A DNA stretch of 64,000 nucleotides. Source: Macrosoma leucophasiata. Its lineage: Eukaryota > Arthropoda > Insecta > Lepidoptera > Hedylidae. Under the pieces are notes generated by a model. That model saw only the letters and a list, made by a program, of their open reading frames with translations. It made no database searches and was not told the origin of the DNA. This document shows positions 10,701 to 22,500 of the stretch, one piece after another (positions within the stretch are counted from its first letter, which is position 1; each line of letters opens with the position of its first letter). The DNA lies in contig JAWQUS010000027.1 in NCBI GenBank assembly GCA_036365455.1, positions 15,612,501 to 15,676,500 on the forward strand, written 5' to 3'. The translations under genes and the position numbers were made by a program.

Positions 10701-13042
10701 AATAAAAAAATGAGACATGTCCTATTTAGCAGTAAGTATAATATTTAGTTAACTACCAAAGATCTGTTAATATATGTACTTACAAAACATTTGAATATAC
10801 ATGAATACGAATTATAAAGGAGACGTTCCAAAATGTATGGAGCTTGGGCCCGCACCTTGTACACTATATTGAGAAAAGAAGCATAAAATGCTAAATCATT
10901 TTCAGCTATTCAAATCGTTTATTATACCTTCAATTAATTGTCGTTAGTATATTTCGAAAACAAGAATATCATAGTAGCAATATGGTGACATGTTGTTGTC
11001 GTACAAAAATTAGATAAAATAAATATTTCCGACAAAAAAACAACGATTCAAATTATTTTTTGAGTATTTTTCCATGATTCTACGTATTTTTCTCTATCTT
11101 TTGATATAGTGTACAAGGTGCGGGGCCAACGTGGAACTTGTCCTTTGATGTTTTCAGCTAGCAAAAGATCTGTTAATATATGTACTTACAAAGCATTTGA
11201 ATACACATGAATTATGAATTTGATGTTTTCAGCTAGCAAAAAACGCAATACTGCAAGACGAAATTTTGATTACTATGATATATATGCGAACATGTCTGGT
11301 AATCACGAAAAGTATTTTCATAAAACAGAAAAAAGTCATGCTCGTGTCCACCATTCCAGAAATTATAGTAGAAAGGGAGGTACAACAAGCGAGTATAATT
11401 TCAGAAAATACGCTACTTCCACTCATTTTGTTGAGGATGGTATAAAATATAGACCAGAAGATAAATGCACCCGTAAACATTTCGAATCTAAACATTTTGA
11501 AACTGGGAATCAAAATAATAAAAAATGTACAAGAGGTCTCAATAATTACAATGATAGAATAAACCTATCTACAATGCCGTTCATTATTCCAACACGCTAT
11601 GAATATAATTTATGCCCTTGTAGTACAACTCAGTCCACTACTTATCGTCTTGGTTGTTTGTGTAATCTTAATAAAGGTTTATTTAATGTAGACGCAAATA
11701 CCAAATGCTATCCAGTGTTAAGATCAAAGGAAAATTTTGGACATTTGATTAATGAAAGAAAAAAATATACAGACTTACAACATATTGATCCTTTCAATAT
11801 AGGAACAAAAAGTGGACAGATTTCATTAAATACACAAGATTCTGGTGATGTTGCTATTATTGAAAATCACGGGTTTTCCCGTAGAGAACCCTATTTGATA
11901 AATCCTTATAAAAGAAATTTAGAACACGAATTAAACATCAGGCAGGTAAAGTGTAGGTATAGATCAATTTGGTTTTAATTTTTCGATTGCATAATTAATT
12001 ATATATTTTTTGCAGAATAAGAAGACAACCAGATGACCATGTAACATTGAAGCCATTTTGGCAGATGGATGAATATAACGATAAAAAATTGGAACTAAAG
12101 TCAATAAAATACACCACCTTATTAAATAAAAATATTCGAAAATCGAAAACTTCTGCTCGTCCTTCTAAAAAACTCAGTACCGAGTTCATTACAATGAAAT
12201 CAAGAAATAAACTTTCTTCACGTGACAGTGCAAGACCTCCCAGTGAGAAATATCTGTCTTTCGATGAATTGATGCATCTGCGTAAGTTCAATACTGAAAA
12301 TTACGATTCTCGACGTCAAATGGAAGGAGCATATCTAAGGAGCGATTCAACTTCACCTTCACCAGCAACTTCAGAAATTACAGCTAATACCCCATTTGTA
12401 AGGATGAAACATTGTACTCGTAAATTAACATGTACATGGACTGCCGCTTCAAATACTGACAGTGACGGTAACATAATTGGTGGAGGTGGTCCTGGAGGAA
12501 ATCGTGGTTCCCGTACTCCACCTGGTTATGTCGAAGGTTGCACGCGAACTTCTACCTGCACTAGAGATTATATGGACAGAAATAAAATGGTCACTCCACA
12601 TGTGGACAACATAACTATACAGGACAATACCGATAGTGATGAAGAAGATTATTGTGAAAGACGTTCACTTAATATAAATAGAAGAAATTTGGATGATAAA
12701 ATATCAATTCCAAAAACAAGATTTTCAAATACTTTCGATCAAGAATTTGACGCTACATCCAAAACAGAAAAACCTCATGAATGCCCTTGTTCCGGAGACC
12801 TATCCAGATTTAAGAGAAATAAAGACAATCATAAGAAGAGAGACTTTCATAATGAAATAACGTACAAGGACTTGTATTATTTGGTTTTCAACAAAATTAA
12901 GAAAATTCGGGACTACAGTGGAAGGCGAATGTATATTGACGACTGTGTATGTAATAATAGCTTCAAATTGTTTCGAGATCATATAATAATATTTATTTTA
13001 TTATTCCCTAACATAATATTGTGTATTTTGTGTCCATTATAA
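4791..13042 (+). CDS. CAP1: secreted CAP-superfamily (antigen 5/CRISP-like) protein with long C-terminal extension
   Basis: Proposed coding exons: 4791-4895, 5808-5966, 8062-8158, 8660-8789, 9484-9568, 10342-10507, 10597-10731, 11233-~11941, 12016-13042 (about 870 aa). Exon 1 gives a signal peptide (MFEIKLLVVIIFECIFYTCLA) then YC..C..HTLCKY, as in insect antigen-5 proteins. Exon 2 ends PPAANMRKI, exon 3 has ELAIFAQRWADQC, exon 4 VGQNIA, exon 5 YFTQLIWADTDAVGCG, and exon 6 the C-terminal Cys-rich segment ending KGLC. Both histidines usual in the CAP cavity are replaced (IN and YFTQ). Frame holds across all CAP junctions, although the exon 4 donor must be GC (AA|GCAAGT). The last three exons encode an unrecognised basic, Ser/Thr/Asn-rich extension ending in a hydrophobic tail after D-D-C-V-C. 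The exon 8/9 junction is uncertain: AG|GCAGGT at 11941 or AAA|GTGTAG at 11950 keeps frame, whereas the stronger CAG|GTAAAG does not. Family members are extracellular. Whether the extension belongs to the same transcript is inferred. Confidence 0.8.
5477..5755 (+). repeat. rep-A copy in CAP1 intron 1
   Basis: Near full-length copy of the repeat described at 880, including the terminal GAGCTCC/GGAGCTC hairpin and 'ATCACCAGTA' end. It lies ~50 bp before CAP1 exon 2. Confidence 0.8.
6150..7950 (-). repeat. 'GACTTCGTC' interspersed repeat, interrupted by a LINE
   Basis: Two halves (6150-6415 and 7759-7950) belong to the repeat seen intact on the plus strand at 53762-54085. It has 'ACTTAGGCTACTTTTAT' type, 'TGACGGGACTT' and 'CTGTCTGCCTGTGTGTTTGG' blocks. 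The halves are separated by the LINE fragment at 6416-7758, and the 12-bp sequence ACATACCTACAT is duplicated at the two junctions. Confidence 0.75.
6416..7758 (-). pseudogene. 5'-truncated non-LTR retrotransposon with RNase H domain
   Basis: A long intact minus-strand frame carries the end of a reverse transcriptase (RPILLYGSIVWW) followed by an RNase H1 domain. The RNase H motifs are VVWYTDGSK, ILSDSQAALKAL and LIWVPGHEGIRGNERADELA, which include the catalytic Asp/Glu positions. A C-terminal CRAC...H...C cluster (CRACGEHEETMEHLLCQC) follows. This layout is typical of I/R1/Jockey-type LINEs. The copy is truncated at its 5' end. It has a short TAAGA-type repeat tail at its 3' end (6416-6430) and perfect 12-bp target duplications (6404-6415, 7759-7770). 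It is intronic in CAP1. The frame is uninterrupted over about 430 codons, so insertion is probably fairly recent. Confidence 0.88.
8888..9010 (+). repeat. rep-A, 5' part only
   Basis: Diverged partial copy of the repeat described at 880, from 'AAGGTGGCAAACAACATGC' through the 'GCAGCCTATAGACATC' block. It is truncated before the hairpin end and lies in a CAP1 intron. Confidence 0.7.
9065..9190 (-). repeat. RTE-like LINE 3' end fragment
   Basis: On the minus strand the sequence runs 'GTCCAGCAGTGGACGCC', 'TTGGCTGAAATGATGATGAC'. This is the stop region plus ATG-repeat tail also seen at 17745 and 20455. Diverged upstream sequence reads toward the same LINE's C-terminus. Confidence 0.7.
9815..10080 (-). 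repeat. tRNA-derived SINE, diverged copy
   Basis: Minus-strand copy of the SINE at 1265. A-box and B-box regions are degraded ('CTGGGTTCAATTTTAG' in place of the B box) and there is a T-run inside the 'GGGTAGG' tail. It lies between CAP1 exons 5 and 6. Confidence 0.75.
10816..11146. mobile_element. Small inverted-repeat element (MITE) in CAP1 intron
   Basis: The left end 'AAAGGAGACGTTCC' and the reverse complement of the right end 'AAAGGACAAGTTCC' both continue into 'CCGCACCTTGTACACTATA', giving terminal inverted repeats of roughly 50 bp. There is no ORF. A related, longer element lies at 54831-55303 with the same 'AAAGGAGA.GTT' termini. It sits between CAP1 exons 7 and 8. Confidence 0.8.
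11147..11232 (+). repeat. Local duplication of a splice acceptor region
   Basis: The segment 'TTGATGTTTTCAGCTAGC' occurs at about 11146 and again at about 11221. The intervening 'AGATCTGTTAATATATG' block is itself a copy of about 10758-10808, left of the MITE. Two potential acceptors result (before 11158 and before 11233). Only the second keeps the CAP1 extension open; the first runs into TGA after about 15 codons. Confidence 0.75.
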
Positions 13043-13542
13043 GAATCGTTTATTTTATATTAAATTGGCGTACACATTGTTATAAAAAGATGGAAAAATT
13101 TATTAAAGAACATTAAAATTTAATTTATGCAGTAGATTACGATAAAAAGTATGTAACAACTTAGGTTTATGTTTATTAAGAAACTGCTACTCATGCAATA
13201 ATATTTATAATTTAATTTGAAACGTTTAATATCATTCGCTATTTTTTTAAGAAGAGCACTGTATTTAACTATCGTTGTTGAGCCATGGTTGATGTTACAG
13301 TTGTCGTTAATACGTTTCTTCTTAAAATTGATATTTCTTAATGTATTTCCTTCGTCAGGTATCAAATCAAATATTTGATCTCTTTCTATGATCGCCTCAT
13401 TATTACTTGCATATAAGTTTCCAGTTTCTCTATTCGTTATCTCTGGAATAAGATATAACTGTTTTACCAGTTATAATTCATAAAATGGGGTAGTAAATAA
13501 GATATTTCATTCAATGTTTATTATTTTATTAATTGCACAATT
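13043..13542. other. Convergent 3' gap between CAP1 and CAP2
   Basis: 500 bp between the two opposed stop codons. It is AT-rich with no supported gene. A minus-strand AATAAA-type signal (TTTATT on plus) lies at about 13518, just past the CAP2 stop. Confidence 0.55.
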
Positions 13543-16500
13543 CTACAGCACATGAGTATAAATATTTTTTTCCTGTTTCTCTGCGATATATTTACCATTG
13601 CGTTTTATTTTTATTTCATCAACTGACGATACATCGCTCTTTGATATACTTTCTGTTACGAAATCTGAATCGAGAATATCTTCAAGAAAATCTTTTGTTC
13701 CTTTATTTCGTTTTAATTCTTCCAACTCCAAAGCTATTTCTGATATTGGGACGTATGGAACATCATAATACGATTCTGTTGTAAAGGTAGCAATTTCTTC
13801 ATTATCGTCCTCAGGAAAGAAAAAATGTCCAGTAAACTCAACGTTAGGTTGAACTTTACCCAACTCAGCTTTTACTTTCACTGTGTTGACGTCAGGTAAC
13901 GTTTGTGTCAGAAAATCAACAACTTTTGACGCTGGACTCTTATCTATATTTATAAAAAGTAAATCATTAATTTTCTTAGATAATAAAGATATTTATAAAC
14001 GTTTTATTTCTTATTAAAAATACGTCAATTAAAATGCGTACCATTATTCCTAAAGATGACAGCCTCAACCAAGTCGACGAGTAGAGTAGAATTGATGAAC
14101 TCAGATTCCGTAGGGCTTTTAGTAGTCATATGACCTGTTGTACTGTACAGTTGATTAATAATTCCAGCTACAGTTGCATCCGCTTCTGTTGTATCATTTA
14201 AAGTGATCTTCATAGGAAATAATAATTCTTTTAGTACATGATCGTTATCTATTCTCTTTTTGAGTAAATCAATAAACTGATCAACAACCAAAACTTCTTT
14301 ACACGTAGGACTGGCAGATATCGTTATTGGTGCCCTTGTGTACTCCAATAATTGTGATAATACGTCGAATGTAGAATTATTCTCATAGTCCACGTTAAAT
14401 TGTGTTTTTAAATTATCAGATGATACATTTTCCAAAACAGGTTTTTCAGATGAACCAAACAGGTGATTCGTCTGCATTCTATCACCAACAATAGTATTTG
14501 CATTGGTTGATTCCAAACTATTTATTCCGTTGTATATTGTCATCGGTTTTAAAGTTGAATAATTATGACCTGAAATCGGTAAAATAATCCTTGGTAAATA
14601 TCATCGATAATATTTTTAATTATTGAATACACAGATTGAAATTTTCGAAATTTTGACTTGAAATCACTTATTATTACATTGCCCTGAGCAAATGAGTTTA
14701 ACCTTAAGTGATGCATCATACGTCTGATCTTTATGTGTACAATCTGGGCACAATGGGCCAAAAATATAACGATCTTTTAGTTTTAGTTGAATATCAAAAT
14801 TACTTCTCAGTTAAGAAGAAATGAATTAATAATATTTTTGAATTCTATAACGTTATTTACATATAATCTTATTGAAGTATCACCATTGTTATCTATACTT
14901 ATAATAAAACTGTAGAAGTGAAAATTCTGTACATTAAAAATATTGAAAAAATAAATACCAAGGGTTGTTACTAGATCGATACCGAACACAAATATGTGAT
15001 TATAAAAAATTTTGTCTGTCTGTCTGTCTGTCTGTTTGTTCAAGCATCACAGAAAAACTACCGGTCCGATTACAATGAAACTTGGTATGATTATATTTTA
15101 ACCTTTGGCGCACAACACTGAGTACTTTTTATCCCGGAAAAACGTCTGTTTGTCTGTGTGTTTGTGCACGCTTATATCAGAAACGGCTTATTCGATTTGC
15201 GGTTTAAATACTAATATATTGTGGTAAATTTCACATAACATTTAGTGTTTGTTTCATGTGAATCGGTGCAGAAATAAGAAAGTTATGTCAATTTAAAGAA
15301 ACATATCAAATATTTTTAAGCTATTCTGTATCTTAGTTCTTTCTTTTAGGGGGTTTCGTAAAAGGTAAAAACGGACCCTACGGATTACTAATCCTCCGCT
15401 GTCTGTCTGTCACCAGCCTGTATCTCATAAATAGTGATAGCTAGAAAGCTAACATTTTCACAAATGATGTATTTCTGATACCGCTATAAAGACAAAATTA
15501 ATTACTAATAATAAGAAAATGAAAATGTTAAGGGGTCCAAGGGGGCATACAATAACCGTGTTTTTTTTTCGTATATTTTTTGCTCGATAATAATAACGGA
15601 TGCAAGTAGACGCTTAAAATTTTCACAGAATTTTTAGGTCTTATGTTGTATATTACCTTCCATAATAAATAATTAAATAAAAATGAAGTAAATATTAAAC
15701 CCATACAACATACCAACGCAATTTTTATGCAATTTTTTCTTCGTGTACAAGCAATTTTTCGCAATCTTAGCAGCCTGTGTGCTTTTATCCCCGATGGCCA
15801 TACGTGTAATATCGTGTACAGAGAAGCATTACTGTACAGTAGATTTTTTTAGCTACCCAAAATTTATATCCAAAAGCGCTGCCCAAAGTCCCAAAGACAC
15901 GATTCCACGCGAACAAAGTCGCAGGCACAGCTAGTCTTATAATATATTTAAAATAACTGGTGATCCCCCAATCTACCCCCAAACTAGTGATCCTTGCTTC
16001 ACTTGTTAAAATTATGATGTCAAGATAACATCGAGAGAAGTTAAAAATCCGGTTTTGGCTCGTAACCACATTTTATTGTATCTGCCACCAGTTAAACTGT
16101 ATATACCAGTTTTACTGTATCATGGTAGCATTTAGCACTAACCGCAATGCTCTTTAAGCCAACTTCTGCATATAATACATAAACAACTTTTATTGTAAGA
16201 TTTTATAAATTTGAATCATTGAATTTTTCATACAAAAAAGCAATTATAAATACAAAAATAATAACATTATTTTTTGACGTAGAACAATTGACTACGCTAT
16301 GTAGCTATGCGCTACGAAGTTACGGCCGTGTAGCTATTACGTAGAAGGGTCTACGCAATACTTTAATCCTAAACAAACTATAGAATATTGTAATTTTTTT
16401 ATTTTATTTGTTTTTTATTGTTACTAGCTGACCCGGCAAACTTCTAATTGCCTCAGAATGAAATAATGTGTTCAAAGGTTTGATAGATACGGACTAATTG

Positions 16501-19500
16501 TATGGGAAAATGAAATTGTGGTTTTTACTATTTCCCTTCAATTTCTTCATATTTTCTTACCTTTAAAACCTTCCCTAGACTTCCAAAAATTATTCAAAAC
16601 CAAAATTAGCCAAATCGGGTTTTAGAGTTTTCTCGAGTTTTAGCGAGACTAACGAACAGCAATTGATTTTTATATATATAGATTAAAAGAATGCTGGTAT
16701 GTCTGTATAATATCATAGACAATACGTGTGTGAAAGTATCTTTATGGGACTCACTCTTACTTAATGATAAGCCCATTATTGCCGACCGCTTCTTTCACTC
16801 GTCAAATGATAAATAACACAATAACCTCACAATAGATTTTAATACACATCTGTTCATAGAAGACCTAAAAATCTGCCAAATATATCATCACCAACAACAT
16901 ACCAAATTCCCTAATTAGCTTACTTTATTTACAAAAATCATAGCTCATAAGCATTGATTAGTTGCATGGGAGTATAAATATAAATTACTAGCTGACCCGG
17001 CAAACTTCGTATTGCCTCACAATGAAATAATGTGTCAAAGGTTTGATGGATACGGACTATTTGTATAGGAAAATGAAATTAAATGTAGAGATTCCCGTGG
17101 GAATGAGTGATTTTCCCGCAGTAAAAAGTAGCCTAAATGTTGGCCAGGCTTAGTATCTATACACCACAAAAAGTTTCATTCTAATCCGTCCAGTATCTTC
17201 GGAGATTAGCCTGGACAAAGGGACAAACAGACAGACAAAAAAAAATCTTTTGAAAAGTGTTCTAATACTATTTTAACATCGCCTCCAATTTGTTTTTCGT
17301 AAATACATATATACAATGTACAGACACGCGGATTTTACTGTTTTATTATATGTATAGATGGATGTTGTGAATATTTAACGAGATGCACTTACCGCATAGT
17401 GAATTGTAATTGAAATCACAGTGATAGCCAATATCACACCGTGAACACGACGTACCAGCAATATACACGTTTTGGTTAAGAATATTACCACTCGGTGAGA
17501 AATTACACACCAGTCTATAAACAGTGACATTATCATCCTTTTTATTTTCCTGAAAAAGTAATAATAATAAAAATAATAATAATGGCAACCCATTATACGT
17601 CCGTACCGGAAAGCGAAGTATAGGCAGGCCCCTCATATGATGGACCGACGATCTGGTGAAGGTCGCGGGCAATCGCGGGATGAGGGCGGCCCAGGACCGT
17701 TCGTTGTGGCACTCTTTGGGGGAGGCCTTTGTTCAGCAGTGGACGTCTATTGGCTGAAATGATGATGATGATTATACGTCCCACTGCTGGGCACGAGTCT
17801 CTCCCCTTTTTAGGGGGAGGCCTGGAGCTTACTCCACCACGCTGCTCCAATGCGGATTGGTGGAGGTGGCTGGGTTAGTGGCCAACCCGCTGTCGGATGT
17901 TTTCAAACCGCCCATAAGGCCTCCGACAAGGTTTTAACGACAGCTATCCATCGATAGCAACCGGGACCGACGGTTTAACGTGCCCTCCGAAACACGGAAA
18001 CGCGCATTTAATTTGCCACTAGCGGTCACCCATCACACTACCCGACCGCGACCGTAGTACTTAACCGAGTAGATCGCTTACGATCTACACCAGCCGCTGG
18101 GCCATGCACGCTTCTACGAAAAAGTAATACGTACTTTTAATTATTGAGGTAAATGACCTAGTACCACACCGCGGACACTCCGGACACACGACACACGGCG
18201 AGTCGTGGGTGTTTGCATGTATGATGATTGAATGCATGCATTTACCTCTGTGTACTCCTTCGGGGATTACAGGCGTGAAGTTACATTTTTTTTACGTAAT
18301 ATAATTAATTGTTTATTATATAACGTAAAAAAAATATATAAATAAATATTGCACATCGAGCCTAGGAAGAAGACTTCGGCTTATTTCGGGTCTGTAGAGT
18401 GTTATCTCTTTCACACCGTACCTTTTTGACGTTTGTCGACCATTTTGATTAAGTATTGACCAATATCGTACTGTCAGTGCTTACGTGGGCAGTGTGCAAC
18501 AGAGATAACGATCTAAGAATTCGAAACGAGCCGATTGTCTCTTGCGCAGGCTCGATGTGCAATATTAATTGTTGAGTACTGTACAATTATATTAATAATA
18601 CAATTTATTTCGAAGGGAAATAAATTTATCCCATTGTTTCGAGTTTAATATTTTATAAGACCCGTAAAATATTTTATTATCTACATTTATTACTGTTTCA
18701 ATCTTTTAGATGTTTTCTAGAAGTACTTCTTATGTAATTAGAAGTAAAATTTTCAGAGATATTTGAAAATTATCTGCAATTGCCGCCACCGAAGCATGTC
18801 ATTTCATCCGGCTTCAAGTAATTTAGAAGACTTGGAATTATAATAAAGCAAAAGTAAAGACAAATTACATCAAAAGAAGTTAGCAAAATTTCGGATCTGT
18901 TATAAACTTCAAAAAGGAAATCTTTATTAGATAATCATGCTTATAAACTTTTAACGCACAAATCGGTGGTAAAATTTAGAACCCCTTTCAAGTTATTCTT
19001 TTTGGTCTGTTTCGGAGAAAAATGAAATATCCGATTAGGTAGATTACGTTATTTTATAATCTACTAGCTACTCGCCTCAGTCACCACAGTGCAAAATCGC
19101 ACATCGGGTGGGTACTTACATGGTGTGTAATGTGGATTGAACTCGAACTTCAAAAAAATAACGGGGCTTTATGTGAGGTAGTTATAGTGAAATAAATAGT
19201 ACAGTAACACTTACTGGATTGGACACTTATTGGAATGGAACTCCTAAACTAATCTACAAAATCCACATCATAGATTGCAATAAAATTATAATCTTATATA
19301 TATAAAAATCAATTGCTGTTCGTTAGTCTCGCTAAAACTCGAGAATGGCTAGACCAATTTGGCTAATTTTGGTTTTAAATGATTTTTAGAAGTCCAGGGA
19401 CGGTTTAAAAGGTAATAAAATATGAAGAAATTAAAGGGAAATAGTAAAAACCACAATTTAATTTTCCCATACAAATAGTTCGTATCTATCAAACATTTGA

Positions 19501-22500
19501 CACATTATTTCATTCTAAGAAAATACGAAGTTTGCCGAGTCAGTACAATTAGTCAACCGAACAATGGAGGTCAAACCATTTCAATGGGGTGGTAGTGAGT
19601 GCAATAACGCAAGATGAGCAGCAGCGTCCTGCGCTAAAGCTACCGCTACTGCGATCGCCAATCCGCATGCCAAGCGTGGCGATTGTGGTATATTCCTCTT
19701 ATGAGGAGACTTTGTGATGTGACGAGAGCTAGACATGATGATGATGATACAGACAAAAATGTATGTATCTTCACGCCAGGTCCCTAACGGGGTAGGCAGA
19801 GAGTGTAGAGCGCCAAATATCCCGGTCCTGACATACCTCTCGTGCCTCATCTACCTTCAGACAAAAATAATACTATTAAACACCAGATTTTACAACACCC
19901 ACAAAAATATTTTAAACTATTTACCTATTCAACTTTAAAACACACAGATAAGTCCATAAGTACTTAAATTTTGGAAATATCTTTATGTTCCTAAGCTTAC
20001 TTTGAACTTCACTGCGCCGCAACCGACGTGTCTGGATTCAGCCCACACAAGTTGAGTGAAGTAGTCGTAATGCTGTAAGCCCAATATATGAGACCTGCAA
20101 ATTATTGTCTTATGAGTTGCTTCAAAATGCCATAAAATATCGCGTGCTTCATGTGTGTTGTCTTGGAGGTGTTAGTTTTTTTTTATGTAAGGAATGCGGC
20201 AAACAAGTATGCAGCTCAGATGACAGCAGCCTATAGACATGTACATAAAAACCAGAGGTCAAAATGCAGATGCGTTGCCACCCCCAGACCTAAGGTGTCA
20301 TGTCCCTGTGATAGTTATTACGAGGCCATACATTACCATCTAACTGGAACAAGATAGTGCCGAACACTACTATTTAGCGACAGATAGGTTAGGTAATGCG
20401 GTGGTGCCTACGCCCGTTTGTTGTGGCAATCTTTGGAGGAGGCCTTTGTTCAGCAGTGGACGTCTTTTGGCTGAAATGATTATGACGATGATGAATAGGA
20501 TTGGCGCAGCAACGAAAAAACCGTGCGTATTTCGACTCCCACGCGAACGGGGTCGCGAGCGCAGCTAGTTTATAAATAATTACCTCCGTATTCATGTACA
20601 GTTTTAGCTAAAGTGTTGCTGTCTTTTGTTTTTAATCATCTCACTGAGTTGGCGATTACAATGACAGAGGCAAATAAATTATCTACAGTTATGAATAAGG
20701 GAGTAATAGTTATATCAAAACTAAAATGTTCTTCCATCTTGCAGTTGTAAATTATACTTTTGTACCTATCGATGATGACTACGGCTTCCCTTACCGTATT
20801 GGAAGCCCTAGGCGGACGTCCGCGACGGGCTATAAAATTAACCATGTACTGAACGCGCTGTATAATATGCTCCATACATCTTATTGTCCGTCGCGGACAT
20901 CCGCGTCGCAATGAGAGTCGAAGCCCAAGGCACTATCCCATTATCTTATACATTATAATAACATAATAATATGCTGCCATATAGTAGGCTATAGTCTAAA
21001 CTGACTTTTAACAACAATGTGAACATCATATTCCCGTAATTTAAAAATATGTTTATTTAGATATTTTTTTGGTTGCTTACGGACGATAGTAAGTTACAAC
21101 AGAGGCGTTCATATTCAACAGTTCCATATACCACACATCAACCAACACCGATGCGGTTAAGCCTGGCGCTTCGCCGTAAACTGTGGCAATGTTTTGTCCC
21201 ATGTATTCCTTGCCTGAAAAAATGTTTTTTGAGTAGCGTCATGAACATTCATATATATACCTTTGGCAAACAAGCATGCAGTTCACATTGATGTTATGTG
21301 ATGACTGCAGCCCATAGACACTTACACAAATACCAAGGTTAAAATGCAGATGCGTTACCACTTCTGAAGCCTAAGTGCGTATTTTAAGTAGTAGTTAAAA
21401 TACTACTTAAAATACGTAAATTAGAATTTCTATATCAATCAATTTGTTTTCAATTAATTGTGTATTAACGTTTTCGAATGTTAATAATACTTTCTATAAC
21501 ACCTATTTTCAAATAAATCGTATCGAAGGCAAAGCAAAATATGAATGGAAAGTTAGGACTTTTCTTATTCTCTATGAATGAGCAAGATGTATTTGCTTTT
21601 AAGACACATTCCACTTTGATACACTTTATTTGCTGTGAGTGAACGCTTACTATATTTTTTCTGTAAATATTGCTAAGTTTATACAATGTTTCAACTTCAA
21701 TAATTAATATGAAACTAAGTAGAAATAGGTATAATTAGTTATTTTTTTAATTCTTGCATATCTAATCCGGTTAATTAAGTAGATATCTTTACTCCAATTA
21801 CATGAAAGGAATTCGAGACAACGGACTGATGAATATATAAATACAAAATTCAGAGGACTCATTGCAGATCAGACTAATATTGTCAGTTGCCAGATTAGTT
21901 AAAAATGCGAGATTGTCCTGAAATTTATCACCAAGATCTTTCGGGCAGTGTTCGGGCACGACCTTCGGTAACGAATAAAACGACTAAGAAGAAAAAATAT
22001 AGTTGAATTATGATTATGAAGTAGATTGATTATAACACAATTTTATATGATTAACTAATTTTAACTGCCTCAGTAGCGTAGTGGTAGCAGGCCACTACTA
22101 TTACGCTGGAGGTCCTGGGTTCGATTCCCGGGTCGGGGACTATCAGAGATAACGGTTTAAAATCCTTTATCTCTGCTTCTATTGGAATTTTTCCATTTTC
22201 TGGAAGTTTCCCAGTACCCCGGAGTTCGGTAATGTGCCCGGAGATGGCAACAGGTTCGACACCTGTTACATGGGCCAAAACGTAACCGGCGAGTCGTGGG
22301 TGTTTGCATGTATGATTGAATGCATGCATTTACCCCTTCGGGGATTACAGGCGTGAAGTTACGTTTACAATTTTATATAATAGATTTACAAAACTCTCCT
22401 GTTAATAACCAAAACTCCTCCGAACAGCTTCACTGATGATTATTATTCTTTTGTGTATCTATATTCGATAGGATTAAGAAGAGATCGTAAACTATTTCTA

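Noticed and set aside
15014..15040. CRISPR-like or satellite array
   Set aside because: It is a simple (TCTG)n microsatellite with no spacers.
22060..22135. tRNA gene on the plus strand (A-box and B-box like sequence)
   Set aside because: It is the head of a repeated SINE present in several copies, joined to a SINE body, with no sound acceptor stem or anticodon arm.
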